NCBI GenBank assembly: GCA_002716125.1
Contig: PAZH01000045.1
Location: forward strand, 1 to 38,335
Source: Rhodospirillaceae bacterium
GTDB taxonomy: Bacteria > Pseudomonadota > Alphaproteobacteria > UBA8366
Direction of reading: 5' to 3'
Length of the DNA: 38,335 nucleotides
The position numbers were made by a program, and so were the translations under genes. Below the pieces are notes generated by a model. The model had not been told where the DNA came from and did not search any database. It saw only the letters and a list, made by a program, of their open reading frames with translations. Below are positions 1 through 9,104 of this stretch, in pieces. Positions within the stretch are counted from its first letter, which is position 1; every line of letters begins with the position of its first letter.

Positions 1-2
1 AG

Positions 3-1307
3 ACGCCGGAATGGGCGGCGGAAATCTGCGGCATTCCGGCGGAGACGATACGCCGCCTGGCCATCGAATTCGGTTCGATGAAACCGGCGGCGCTGCATTG
101 CGGATATGCGCCGGGTCGGACACTGCACGGCGAGCAGTTCCACCGCGCCGCGTATGCGCTGGCGGCGATGACGGGGAACATCGGCATCGTGGGCGGCAAC
201 TCCGGCGTGAGCAATGGGGCGACCGGGCGTTATGGCATCGGGTCCTTGCCGGCAGGTAAAAATCCGATTGATTCGCCAATCTCCTCGCCGCTGCTTGCGG
301 ATTGCTTGGAGAAAGGCTCGGCTGGCGGCTACCCCGACATCAAGCTGATTTACTCGATGGCGGGTGACATCTTCAACCAAGCGCCGAATACGGGAAAAAC
401 CATAAAGGCGCTCGACAATGTGGAATTCATCGTCGGTCAGGACCACTTTCTCACACCAACGACACGTTATGCCGACATTGTGCTGCCCGCGACCACATTC
501 TGGGAACGGAACGACGTCCATACACCGTGGGCGGGTGCCGGGCACTACGCCATTTTCATGAAACAGGCACTCGAGCCGATGTACGAGTGCCGCAACGATA
601 TCGATATTCTGGCCGATTTGGCAGAACGCGTGGGCCTCGAAGGTTACAATGACAAATCGGAGCTGGAGTGGCTCAAGGACTTCACGAAATCCCGGGTCGA
701 TGATTTCGACGCATTTATGGAAGAAGGTGTCGCGCGCTTCCCCGCTCCGGAAGACGCGGTCGCCTTTGCGAAGCAGATTCGCGATCCGGAGAACCACAAG
801 TTCTCCACACCTTCGGGTAAGATCGAAATCTATTCGACGGACCTTGGCGTGAATCCCGACCCCTTCGATCTCGGAGAGATTTCCGCGATACCGAAATGGG
901 TGCCGCATATCGAAACCAGCGACGACTACCCACTCAGTATGCTGAGCTCAAAGTCGCGCGCGCGCACGCATTCAATTCACGGCAATCAGGAGAAGCTGAA
1001 CCGGGTCGATCCTGACGACGTTTGGGTGCATCCGGATGATGCGGTGAGCCGTGGTATCCAAGACGGCCAGCCCGTGCGGGTCGAAAGCGCTTACGGCGCC
1101 ACGATCTTGCCCGTCCGCGTGACCGAGGACATCGCACACGGCTGTGTCTCCATGAAGGAAGGCCGTTGGTTTACGCCGGATGCGGACGGTGTCGATCGCG
1201 AAGGTGCCGCCAATTCGGTCACTCGGGATTTCTCGTCCGCCTGCGGTGCTACGACCTATAACACTGCTTTCGTCGAGGTTCGCCCGGTCAATCCGGGACC
1301 GATGTAG
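3..1307 (+). CDS. Molybdopterin-dependent oxidoreductase, DMSO reductase family (5' truncated by window)
   Basis: The reading frame is open from the window edge (TPEWAAEICG...) to TAG at 1305-1307, giving 434 visible residues of a C-terminal half; the iron-sulfur site and the molybdenum ligand lie upstream of the window. The segment HGEQFHRAAYALAAMTGNIG, the stretch DHFLTPTTRYADIVLPATTF followed by ERND, and the C-terminal dinucleotide-binding domain (HSIHGNQEKLNRVDPDDVWV) are characteristic of the catalytic subunit of DMSO reductase-type bis-MGD enzymes, nearest to DmsA-like proteins. The substrate cannot be told from this part. No electron-transfer subunit follows: the next gene is convergent, 23 bp away. 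Molybdenum-cofactor genes occur about 30 kb downstream (31328-33832). Family is secure, substrate unknown. Confidence 0.9.
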   Translation, partial: TPEWAAEICGIPAETIRRLAIEFGSMKPAALHCGYAPGRTLHGEQFHRAAYALAAMTGNIGIVGGNSGVSNGATGRYGIGSLPAGKNPIDSPISSPLLADCLEKGSAGGYPDIKLIYSMAGDIFNQAPNTGKTIKALDNVEFIVGQDHFLTPTTRYADIVLPATTFWERNDVHTPWAGAGHYAIFMKQALEPMYECRNDIDILADLAERVGLEGYNDKSELEWLKDFTKSRVDDFDAFMEEGVARFPAPEDAVAFAKQIRDPENHKFSTPSGKIEIYSTDLGVNPDPFDLGEISAIPKWVPHIETSDDYPLSMLSSKSRARTHSIHGNQEKLNRVDPDDVWVHPDDAVSRGIQDGQPVRVESAYGATILPVRVTEDIAHGCVSMKEGRWFTPDADGVDREGAANSVTRDFSSACGATTYNTAFVEVRPVNPGPM

Positions 1308-1319
1308 CCCATCTTAGGT

Positions 1320-1345
1320 GGCGGGCGAGATTAAATTTCGCCCCG
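1320..1345. other. Inverted repeat between convergent genes
   Basis: GCGGGCGA and TCGCCCCGC, separated by about eight bases, pair with one bulged C. It spans the CoA-transferase stop and the gap after the oxidoreductase. No T-run follows on either strand. It may act as a weak bidirectional terminator. Confidence 0.3.
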
Positions 1346-2560
1346 CTCCCGCATTGCTTTGACCTCGTCGGCTTCGATTCCGAGCCATTCGCCGTAGACG
1401 TCTTCGTTGTTGCCGCCGTGCAAAGGCGCAGGGCGAATCGGCACGTGGCTGCCCGACATCTGCAGCGGCCATCCAGCCACCGTGACCTTACCGCGTTCCG
1501 GTTGCTCGATTTCCTGCATCATGCCGCGTGAAAGGAAATCCTCGTCGCGGATCAGTTCATGCGTGTTGTAGACCGCACCGCAGGGCACTTTCTCGCCGGC
1601 GATGGCTTCCATGACCTCGGTCTTGGTGTGTTGCATGGTCCAATCGGTAATGGCTTGGTCCACTTCGTCCTTGTGCTCGAACCGGAGGTCGCCGCTCGCC
1701 ATGCGCGGATCGTCGGCCAAATCTTCACGACCGATGACCTTGCAGAGGCGCTTCCAATGCTCCTCGTTCCCACGGGAGCAGAAGATATAGGCGTAATCGT
1801 CGAGACCGCCCGGCTTGCAGGGGTAAAGGCCGCCGGGTGCTGTGCCGGAGACACCGTTGCCGCCGCGCGGCATGACGTCGTCGCGAGCGGCTTGGCGGCT
1901 CATCGGCGTGCGGCAGTAGTTCAGCATGGCGTCGCGCATCGCGATCTGGATGTGCTGGCCTTTGCCGGTTGTAACGCGCTGGAACAGGGCGGCGATAATC
2001 CCCATTGCCGTCAGCATGCCTGTGCCGGTGTCACCGACGGTGGAGCCTGGACGGATCGGCGGTTCATCCGGCATGCCATTGATTCCCATGGTTCCGCCGG
2101 TCGCTTGTGCGATCATGTCGAAGGAAAGGTAGTCCGCATATTTACTATCCTGCGCGAACCCTTTCACTTGCGCGAAGATGATCCGCGGGTTGATTTCTTG
2201 CAAGCGCGGCCAGTCGAAACCGAGCCGGGCAAATGTGCCGGGTGCCATGTTCTCGATGACGACGTCGGCTTGTTCAAGCATTTGCGTCAAAAGCGCCTTA
2301 CCTGCATCCGTCTTGAGGTTGCAGGTCACCGCGCGCTTGTTGAGATTGTAATAGACGAAGTATGTCGAATCGACGCCAGGCATGTCAGTGAAGCCCCAGC
2401 GGCCGGGCTCGCCCCGCTTTGGCTCTTCGACCTTCACCACGTCGGCGCCGAGCCATGCAAGTGCTTCGGTGCAGGACGGGCCGGCTTCGAATTGCGTCAG
2501 GTCGACGACTTTTATGCCGTTTAGCGCGGCGGGCATGTCGGTTGTCATCATGTCGTTCAT
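1331..2560 (-). CDS. Class III (CaiB/BaiF) CoA-transferase, formyl-CoA transferase-like
   Basis: 409 residues. The protein follows formyl-CoA:oxalate CoA-transferase closely from LNGIKVVDLTQFEAGPSCTE onward, with GADVVKVE, the segment ENMAPGTFARLGF, and the catalytic aspartate at about residue 177 in GSTVGDTGTG. Enzymes of this family move CoA between carboxylic acids through a glutamyl/aspartyl-CoA mixed anhydride in the cytoplasm. The glycine-rich loop that is GGGGQ in E. coli YfdW reads SGTAPGG here (about 238-244), so the substrate may differ from oxalate. I chose ATG 2560 because GGGAGA stands 6 nt upstream; an upstream in-frame start at 2596 lacks this. The gene is divergent from the selenoprotein gene at 2662 and convergent with the oxidoreductase. 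Confidence 0.88.
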   Translation of the reverse strand: MNDMMTTDMPAALNGIKVVDLTQFEAGPSCTEALAWLGADVVKVEEPKRGEPGRWGFTDMPGVDSTYFVYYNLNKRAVTCNLKTDAGKALLTQMLEQADVVIENMAPGTFARLGFDWPRLQEINPRIIFAQVKGFAQDSKYADYLSFDMIAQATGGTMGINGMPDEPPIRPGSTVGDTGTGMLTAMGIIAALFQRVTTGKGQHIQIAMRDAMLNYCRTPMSRQAARDDVMPRGGNGVSGTAPGGLYPCKPGGLDDYAYIFCSRGNEEHWKRLCKVIGREDLADDPRMASGDLRFEHKDEVDQAITDWTMQHTKTEVMEAIAGEKVPCGAVYNTHELIRDEDFLSRGMMQEIEQPERGKVTVAGWPLQMSGSHVPIRPAPLHGGNNEDVYGEWLGIEADEVKAMRERGEI

Positions 2561-2661
2561 GGCGGGTCTCCCTATGGGCATCCAAGCGCGATACAATCGT
2601 TGTTCTCAATCGATATAACGTGTCTCCGCCATTTGGCGATTCCGAAAGTGAGTCTTCTGTC

Positions 2662-3735
2662 ATGTCCGAAATCGACTACAAATCGTCAAACTATGAAATA
2701 CGTGCGGATTTGGAGGCGGCGCATCAACGGGCTTGGGCGGCGTTGGCGAAGCCGGGGACCTGGTTGACCGGCGCGGAACGGATCGCTGTTGCACGCGAGA
2801 CCCGCCACGCCCCCGATTGCGAGTTGTGTCAACGTCAAAACGCCGCGTTATCCCCCTCGGCGGTGGAGGGTACGCATGATTCCTTAACCGATCTCCCTGC
2901 TGCCTACGTGGAGATCATTCACCGTGTGACAAACGATCCGACGCGTTTATCCAAGTCCTGGTTCGAGGGTGTCATCGCGTCCGGTTTGGCGGAAACGGTC
3001 TATGTCGAGATTGTTGCGGTGATTGGAATCGTGCATTCGGTGGATGTTTTTTGCCGTACGCTCGACATCTCTGCGCCGGCGTTGCCTGCGCCCGTTTCAG
3101 GTCAACCCACCCGTATTCGGCCGGTCGGTGCAAAACATCTTGATCACTGGGTTGCCACATTGGCGCCGGAAGACCTGACGCCGGGCGATGCCGATATCTA
3201 TGCCGACAGCAACGCAGCAAACATTTATCGCGCGCTCAGCTTGGTGCCCGACGAAGTGCGTACCTTCCGCGACCTGGATGACCATCTGTATTTGCCGGCG
3301 AACGATATCTTCGATATAGAAACCGATTATCGTGCCATCAGTCATGCGCAGATCGAATTGATTGCCGGCCGGGTCTCTGCGAACAACCAGTGTTTATATT
3401 GAGCGACTAGTCATGCCGTGCTGCTCCGTGCGAGCGGCGAACACGATAATGTCGATTACGATCTCGCCGCTCTGAAGAATGGGACCGGCGGCGGTGTCGA
3501 AGACGGTGAACTCTTGATCCGTTTCGTGGATACGGTGATGGACCTCAATGCGGAAGCGCCTGCCGTGGATAGGGCAGAAATCCGAGATGTTCTTGGCGAA
3601 GCCGCGCTTGTCGATATCGCCGCCGTCATTGCGACGTTCGAAGCGACGGATCGCATCGCCGATGCGACAGGAACGCCGCTGGAGGACTACAAGGAAGCGG
3701 CGACCGTCGCGCTGAGAAAAGAAATTGGTTTCTAA
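2662..3735 (+). CDS. AhpD/CMD-like selenoprotein; in-frame UGA (Sec247) at 3400-3402
   Basis: From ATG 2662 the frame runs 246 codons to TGA 3400-3402, then stays open for 110 more codons to TAA 3733-3735. Read through, the junction is QC-L-Y-U-A-T-S-H, exactly the AhpD redox motif Cys-x-x-Cys-x-x-x-His with selenocysteine at the second cysteine (Cys244, Sec247, His251). AhpD/carboxymuconolactone-decarboxylase (CMD) folds use this pair for thiol peroxidase or reductase chemistry. The protein (357 residues) has two CMD-like halves; the first carries Cys53-x-x-Cys56 without the histidine. The downstream part has no credible start of its own: only GTG 3418, without a Shine-Dalgarno sequence. A SECIS-like hairpin lies at 3419-3439. 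Cysteine and selenocysteine forms of AhpD-like proteins are known; the exact substrate is not. The 3' end overlaps ychF by 4 bp. Confidence 0.85.
3419..3439 (+). promoter_or_regulatory. Candidate bacterial SECIS hairpin of the AhpD-like selenoprotein gene
   Basis: An 8-bp stem (TGCTGCTC 3419-3426 with GAGCGGCG 3432-3439, two G-U wobbles) closes a five-base loop CGUGC. The loop begins 24 nt after the UGA and has G at its second position, followed by U. This fits the known bacterial SECIS pattern (loop about 16-37 nt after UGA, G in the first two loop bases, GU as in E. coli fdhF). SelB binding is inferred. Confidence 0.7.
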
Positions 3736-4832
3736 ACGTTGAAGCGGAACAAAATGACGTCGGCGTCTTGGACGGTGTAATCCCGGCCTTCGAGACGCAT
3801 CTTGCCGGTGTCTTTAGCGCCCTGCTCGCCGTTACATTCGATGAAATCGTCGTAGGAGATGGTTTCGGCGGCGATGAAGCCGCGCTCGAAATCAGTGTGA
3901 ATTTTCCCGGCCGCTGGTGCAGCGGTGGTGCCCGCCGCAACGGTCCAGGCGCGGCTTTCCTTCGGCCCGGAGGTAAAGAAGGTGATCAAATCGAGTAGGC
4001 TGTAGCCGGCGCGAATAACACGGTCTAAACCGGCTTCGGAAAGGCCAAGCGTTTCAAGATACTCGCGTTTCTCTTCCGCATCGCCGAGTTGCGCCACTTC
4101 GGCCTCGATGGCAGCGGAGACAATCACTGTGCCGGCGCCTTCGGCGGCGGCCATGGCAGCGACGGCTTCGGAATGTGCGTTGCCGTCGGCCGCGTTCTCT
4201 TCCTCGACATTACACGCATAGAGGACCGGCTTTGCCGTCAACAGGTTCAGTTGACGGAAGATCGCGCGGTCATTGTCGGCGATTTCGACGGTTCGTGCCG
4301 GTTTGCCATCGCGCAATGCAGACAGTACTGGCTCCATGACCGCGAATTGTTGTTTGGCTTCTTTTTCGCCGGATCGCGCCTTCTTCTCAATTGGATCGAT
4401 ACGGCGTTCCATGCTTTCCAAATCGGAGAGCAACAGCTCGGTCATCACGGTTTCGGCGTCGCGAACCGGATCGATCGAGCCTTCCACATGGGTGATGTTC
4501 TCGTCCTCGAAACAGCGCAAGACCATAACGATGGCGTCCACCTCGCGGATATTGCCCAGGAATTGATTGCCGAGTCCCTCGCCCTTGGACGCACCGCGGA
4601 CGAGGCCTGCGATGTCAACGAATTCGAGGAAGGTCGGCACCGTCTTGGCGGAAGCGGAGATTCCGCTGATCCGCTCCAGCCGTTCGTCCGGCACCGGCAC
4701 GCGGCCAACGTTCGGCTCGATCGTGCAGAACGGATAATTGGCTGCTTCGGCCGACACGGTCTCGGTCAGCGCATTGAACAGGGTCGATTTGCCGACATTC
4801 GGCAGACCGACGATACCGCAGTTAAATCCCAT
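3732..4832 (-). CDS. ychF: Redox-regulated ATPase / Obg-family P-loop protein YchF (OLA1)
   Basis: 366 residues, the usual YchF length. It opens with [20 protein letters not shown] (Walker [10 protein letters not shown]), followed by the switch region [18 protein letters not shown], the altered base motif NVEE that makes YchF prefer ATP over GTP, a coiled insertion, and a C-terminal TGS domain ending in [11 protein letters not shown]. YchF associates with ribosomes and the oxidative-stress response. ATG 4832 is chosen because it starts the conserved domain; the longer frame upstream lies within pth. Start and pth stop overlap by 11 bp, suggesting translational coupling. The stop overlaps the convergent selenoprotein gene by 4 bp, leaving no room for a separate terminator. 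Confidence 0.97.
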   Translation of the reverse strand: MGFNCGIVGLPNVGKSTLFNALTETVSAEAANYPFCTIEPNVGRVPVPDERLERISGISASAKTVPTFLEFVDIAGLVRGASKGEGLGNQFLGNIREVDAIVMVLRCFEDENITHVEGSIDPVRDAETVMTELLLSDLESMERRIDPIEKKARSGEKEAKQQFAVMEPVLSALRDGKPARTVEIADNDRAIFRQLNLLTAKPVLYACNVEEENAADGNAHSEAVAAMAAAEGAGTVIVSAAIEAEVAQLGDAEEKREYLETLGLSEAGLDRVIRAGYSLLDLITFFTSGPKESRAWTVAAGTTAAPAAGKIHTDFERGFIAAETISYDDFIECNGEQGAKDTGKMRLEGRDYTVQDADVILFRFNV

Positions 4833-5457
4833 TCTCGTCGCTTTCTTCTGGAGTCGGTGGTTTTTTTTGTTCCGGTTTTGGCGGTGGCGGGTTGAGCGCC
4901 AAGGCAACCTTCGTCATGAAGGCGTTGTGGCGATCCGGATCTGCCAGCATATCGGCGGCATTCGCGATTGCGTCGACCAATTTTTGCAAATCTGCCTCCT
5001 CCGCTTTCGCGAAGTCGGAAAGAACATGCCCGTGGACCCTGGCTTTATCGCCGGGATGGCCGATACCGAGCCGCACCCGTGCGAAATCTTTGCCGATATG
5101 GGCGTCGATGCTGCGTAACCCGTTGTGACCAGCGTGACCGCCGCCTTGTTTGACGCGGATCTTGCCGAAGGCGAGATCCAATTCGTCGTGCAGGACAACG
5201 ACGTCGGTTGCATGGAGTTTGAAAAACCGAACAGCCTCGCCGACGGCGCGTCCGGACTCGTTCATAAAGGTGGTCGGCTTCATCGCCAAAACTTTCTCGC
5301 CGCCAAGACGCCCTTCGGCGGTCTGCGCCTGAAAGCGCCCGCGCCACGCGGCAAAGGAATGGCGGCGGACGATCTCGTCCACCGCCATAAACCCTATATT
5401 GTGGCGATTCTTTTCGTATTTGGGGCCAGGATTGCCCAGTCCCACGAGCAGAAGCAT
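4822..5457 (-). CDS. pth: Peptidyl-tRNA hydrolase
   Basis: 211 residues. The catalytic features are visible: Asn9 in GLGNPGPKY, His19 in NRHNIGF, and the aspartate in VVLHDELDL, followed by [12 protein letters not shown]. The enzyme releases peptides from peptidyl-tRNAs dropped by stalled ribosomes. The C-terminus has a proline- and lysine-rich tail (about 185-211, [11 protein letters not shown]...) longer than in E. coli Pth, and its coding sequence overlaps the ychF start. Located 12 bp after rplY, in the order prs-rplY-pth-ychF common in alphaproteobacteria, so it is probably cotranscribed with them. Confidence 0.97.
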   Translation of the reverse strand: MLLLVGLGNPGPKYEKNRHNIGFMAVDEIVRRHSFAAWRGRFQAQTAEGRLGGEKVLAMKPTTFMNESGRAVGEAVRFFKLHATDVVVLHDELDLAFGKIRVKQGGGHAGHNGLRSIDAHIGKDFARVRLGIGHPGDKARVHGHVLSDFAKAEEADLQKLVDAIANAADMLADPDRHNAFMTKVALALNPPPPKPEQKKPPTPEESDENGI

Positions 5458-5469
5458 GGGGTGCTCCGC

Positions 5470-6147
<678 letters not shown>

Positions 6148-6174
6148 CGTATCTCTCCTTAATCAGATTTATTG

Positions 6175-6205
6175 CCGGTGCGGCCTCCAGGGGTGCCGAC
6201 ACCGG
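6175..6205 (-). promoter_or_regulatory. Hairpin upstream of rplY
   Basis: CCGGTGCGGC (6175-6184) pairs with GCCG (6195-6198) and CACCGG (6200-6205): ten base pairs with one bulged base around a ten-base loop. On the transcribed minus strand it lies about 20 nt before the rplY Shine-Dalgarno sequence. No T-run follows on that strand, so it is not a standard terminator. A leader structure or RNase site is possible. Confidence 0.5.
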
Positions 6206-6213
6206 GATTCCAA

Positions 6214-6246
6214 ATTCGCCCGGGTGAATAGTGCCTTCCGGCGAAT
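6214..6246 (-). promoter_or_regulatory. Inverted repeat just after the prs stop codon
   Basis: ATTCGCC (6214-6220) and GGCGAAT (6240-6246) form a perfect 7-bp stem with a 19-base loop. It touches the prs stop codon. With the neighbouring hairpin it fills most of the prs-rplY gap. Function not visible; a 3' end stabiliser or processing site is a guess. Confidence 0.4.
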
Positions 6247-7181
6247 TAGTCAAACAGACTCGACACCGATTGCGAATTGCTGATCCGCAAGATCGCTTCC
6301 GCCAACAGCGGGGCAATGGTGATTTGTCGGATGTTTTGCGCGACCCGCACAGCTTCGGTCGCGAGGATACTGTCCGTGGTGACCATCATTTCGATGGGTG
6401 AGGAGGAGACCCGCGCCACGGCACCGCCTGACAGGACTCCGTGGGTTACATAGGCGCCAACTGAACTCGCGCCGGCTTCCTTGAGCGCGACCGCCGCATT
6501 GCAGAGCGTTCCCGCCGAATCCACAATGTCGTCGACCAGAATGCATCGCCGGCCATCCACGTCCCCGATAATGTTCATTACTTCGGAGACGCCGGCGCGC
6601 TCGCGGCGTTTATCGATGATCGCCAAGTCCGCGTCGATGCGCCGCGCGATCGCGCGGGCACGGACGACGCCGCCGACATCCGGGGAGACAATAACGGTCT
6701 CTTCACCGTCGTTGAAGGCTTCCTCCATATCGCGGCCAAAGACCGGTGCGGCATAGAGATTGTCCGTCGGAATGTCGAAAAAGCCTTGGATTTGGCCTGC
6801 ATGGAGGTCCATCGTCAGCACGCGATCGGCACCGGCGGTGGTGAGAAGATTGGCCACCAGTTTCGCGGAAATCGGCGTTCGCGGCCCGGTTCGACGGTCC
6901 TGCCGTGCATAGCCGAAATAAGGGATGACCGCAGTGATCCTTCGAGCGGAACTTCGCCGCATGGCGTCGATGGCGACCAACAGTTCCATCAAGTTGTCGT
7001 TTGCCGGATAACTCGTTGACTGAATGACGAACATATCTTCGCCACGCACGTTCTCGAGAATCTCGACAAAGACCTCCATATCGGAGAACCGTCGGACGGC
7101 GGCCTGAGTCAGTGGGACATTCAAATAAGCTGAAATTGCTTCCGCCAACGGGCGGTTGCTGTTGCAAGGTAGAATTTTCAT
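6246..7181 (-). CDS. prs: Ribose-phosphate pyrophosphokinase
   Basis: 311 residues, normal length for class I PRPP synthetase. It converts ribose 5-phosphate and ATP to PRPP for nucleotide, histidine and tryptophan synthesis. Visible motifs are the N-terminal region [20 protein letters not shown]-binding [11 protein letters not shown], metal-binding [23 protein letters not shown], and the PRPP loop [17 protein letters not shown]. First gene of the prs-rplY-pth-ychF group; it lies about 100 bp after the lipoprotein gene on the same strand. Confidence 0.98.
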   Translation of the reverse strand: MKILPCNSNRPLAEAISAYLNVPLTQAAVRRFSDMEVFVEILENVRGEDMFVIQSTSYPANDNLMELLVAIDAMRRSSARRITAVIPYFGYARQDRRTGPRTPISAKLVANLLTTAGADRVLTMDLHAGQIQGFFDIPTDNLYAAPVFGRDMEEAFNDGEETVIVSPDVGGVVRARAIARRIDADLAIIDKRRERAGVSEVMNIIGDVDGRRCILVDDIVDSAGTLCNAAVALKEAGASSVGAYVTHGVLSGGAVARVSSSPIEMMVTTDSILATEAVRVAQNIRQITIAPLLAEAILRISNSQSVSSLFD

Positions 7182-7288
7182 GCAGAGCGTCTCCCAACGG
7201 CCGATGTCCGGCGCGCGTCTCTATAACAATGGTGTTACATCCTGTAAACGGCGACGATCCGGACTCGTAAAAATTGTCTTAAGAGGGG

Positions 7289-8200
7289 CTATTTGAGGTT
7301 GGATGGAACCTGCAGGCTATCGTTCCCTGAAGTCTCTAAACGTCGCATTGCTTCAAGGATTTGGCCGCGCATCGCGAGTACGATATCGAACGCCATAGCA
7401 CCCCATCGACCGGACAGCCGCCCCTTCGGAATTTTGTTCTGTTGTCTGAAGATCGCGACCTCTTTTTGCGCCGAATCGCGAATCGTCCAGACGAGCTTAA
7501 CCTGCTCCGTATCGTTCGAGACGGGAGAAACCTCGATTTTCCCATCGACAACCGCCAGTGCGGTCTCTATCGACTCACTATATCCGATGCCGGTTCGCGC
7601 TAAGACGGACTCAAACGCACGCCGAAGTGCCGTGGCGCCGTCACCCGGCGCGCCGGTGATTGTCCCCACGGCGATGGCCTTGCTGGCCTGAAGCGGCTTG
7701 GCGGGGCGGGGGTCGCCCGCGAGACGCGTGACAAGGTGTGGCAGAATTTCGTTTGCTAGATCGTCGACGATCGGCCAGGCGTTTCGCGCCAGATCGGCGA
7801 TCCTCACGCGTATGCGGCTTGATCGCCCGAGGATCTCCTGGCCATGCCGATCGGATAGCTGCCAGTCGACAACGACGTCGACGGACCCAGCAATCGAATT
7901 TTCGAGTTTATACCAGCCTTCCAATAGGTTCCCTGAATTCAGCACGCCCGTCGCGGTCGCAGGAATTTCGTGCTTGCCGAGGCGCCGCGCCAGCAAGCTT
8001 GCAAGCTGGGTCGCAACTTCGGGTGGGGCGTCGTAGATCGGTGCAACAACGACGCCGTGGCTGTCTTGAATCTGTAGGAGTGGATTGGCCAAGTCGCGGC
8101 TTCCGGGCTCGAACGGCCGCGGCAGCGGACCGCATCCGGCGGCCGCGATGAATGCGATTAGCGGTATCCAACGGAAACTAAATAAGGACACAGCAGACAA
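7289..8200 (-). CDS. Predicted lipoprotein of unknown function
   Basis: 303 residues. A hydrophobic leader (residues 11-22, WIPLIAFIAAAG) ends in a lipobox, AAGC, with Cys23 as the probable lipidation site, so the protein should be anchored in the envelope. The rest is soluble and shows no motif I recognise. The start is uncertain: TTG 8200 has AGGGA four bases upstream, while an in-frame GTG at 8191 is a second choice; both keep the leader. Same strand as pgeF, 49 bp after it. Its position downstream of lgt, the enzyme that lipidates such proteins, may be coincidental. Function not assigned. Confidence 0.75.
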   Translation of the reverse strand: MSAVSLFSFRWIPLIAFIAAAGCGPLPRPFEPGSRDLANPLLQIQDSHGVVVAPIYDAPPEVATQLASLLARRLGKHEIPATATGVLNSGNLLEGWYKLENSIAGSVDVVVDWQLSDRHGQEILGRSSRIRVRIADLARNAWPIVDDLANEILPHLVTRLAGDPRPAKPLQASKAIAVGTITGAPGDGATALRRAFESVLARTGIGYSESIETALAVVDGKIEVSPVSNDTEQVKLVWTIRDSAQKEVAIFRQQNKIPKGRLSGRWGAMAFDIVLAMRGQILEAMRRLETSGNDSLQVPSNLK

Positions 8201-8234
8201 GCGTCCCTATCAGTGTGAGCGCGACCAGTTGCAT
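8178..8234 (-). CDS. Possible small hydrophobic peptide, 18 residues
   Basis: Between pgeF and the lipoprotein gene there is a short frame, ATG 8234 to TAG 8178, encoding MQLVALTLIGTLVCCVLI, which is almost wholly hydrophobic. It overlaps the lipoprotein start in another frame. The ribosome-binding site is poor (GAGG is 13 nt upstream), so it may not be translated. Recorded because it fills the gap and is shaped like a membrane helix. Confidence 0.2.
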   Translation of the reverse strand: MQLVALTLIGTLVCCVLI

Positions 8235-8249
8235 GAGATACGGCACGCC

Positions 8250-9041
8250 TCAGTCACCTAATGAGATGATAGATAGGCCGCGGCCGTAATCCGGTTCGCG
8301 GCGATGCGTCGCTCGGCGGTAGCTAAAAAAACGCTCACTGTCTGCGCAGGTGTCCATGTCCAGATGCTCGATCGATCCGACGTCGGCCTTCTTTAGAATA
8401 TCGAGCACGCAGCCGGTCAGGTCGAACATATGACGGCCTTCGTTCACGGACGGTCGAAAGAATCGGGCATTCTCTGCGTCGACTTCAAGGAAGGGCGCGG
8501 GAAATTCCGGGCCGACTTCATAGGATGCCTGCGCGATGGCGGGACCGATGGCGGCGTGGGTATTTCTGCGGGATGCTCCCAAATCCTCCATCGCATCGAT
8601 CGTTGCGGTCAAAACGCCGACCAAAGTGCCTTTCCATCCGGAATGCGCGGCGCCAATCACGCCTGCGTCTGCATCGGCAAATAAAACCGGCACGCAGTCC
8701 GCAGTCATAATGCCGAGAACGTGTCCGGGTTCATTGGTCACCATGGCGTCGGCCTGCGGTGCGGCCTTGGGGTCCCAGTCGTCATTCGTGACATGAATAA
8801 CGGTTCTACCGTGCACTTGAAAAACGGTGTGAAGCGCGGCGGCGTCCCGATTGATCGATGCCATTGCGCGGCGCCGATTCTCTGCCACATTTTCCGTTTG
8901 ATCTTTAGAACCGAATCCGACGTTCAAGGATCCGTAGATACCGCCGCTGACACCGCCTTCACGCGTAAAGAAAGCATGCCGAATGTCGTCTAGGTCGCTT
9001 AAGTTTGTTGCTTCGATTCTAGGAACGGGCGTGTCGCTCAT
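8250..9041 (-). CDS. pgeF: Peptidoglycan editing factor PgeF (YfiH / multicopper laccase-like domain)
   Basis: 263 residues from ATG 9041. Conserved stretches are RHAFFTREGGVSGGIYGSLN, VFQVHGRTV, MTADCVPVLFAD and AAHSGWKGT; the Cys and His residues in these bind the metal and form the active site. PgeF-type proteins remove wrongly incorporated amino acids from cell-wall precursors, and relatives act on purine nucleosides. The start is chosen at MSDTPVPRIE, just before conserved sequence; a GTG at 9092 would add 17 residues but has no Shine-Dalgarno sequence. It follows the midA-like gene, in the lgt-midA-pgeF order common in alphaproteobacteria. Confidence 0.93.
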   Translation of the reverse strand: MSDTPVPRIEATNLSDLDDIRHAFFTREGGVSGGIYGSLNVGFGSKDQTENVAENRRRAMASINRDAAALHTVFQVHGRTVIHVTNDDWDPKAAPQADAMVTNEPGHVLGIMTADCVPVLFADADAGVIGAAHSGWKGTLVGVLTATIDAMEDLGASRRNTHAAIGPAIAQASYEVGPEFPAPFLEVDAENARFFRPSVNEGRHMFDLTGCVLDILKKADVGSIEHLDMDTCADSERFFSYRRATHRREPDYGRGLSIISLGD

Positions 9042-9104
9042 TCGCTCAGCTGCCTTTCCGGTATTCGATGACACAAACTGCCGTCTCTCCACCCGCCGAT
9101 CAAG

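Noticed and set aside
1559..2524. Long plus-strand open frame, 321 codons
   Set aside because: It is antisense to the CoA-transferase gene and has no family-like sequence; a shadow of high-GC codon use.
3418..3735. Separate 105-residue gene starting at GTG 3418
   Set aside because: No Shine-Dalgarno sequence, the start lies in the middle of an AhpD motif, and it is in frame with the upstream gene. It is better read as the C-terminal part of a selenoprotein.
4089..4895. Plus-strand open frame of 268 codons opposite ychF
   Set aside because: Antisense shadow of a well-recognised gene, no Shine-Dalgarno sequence.
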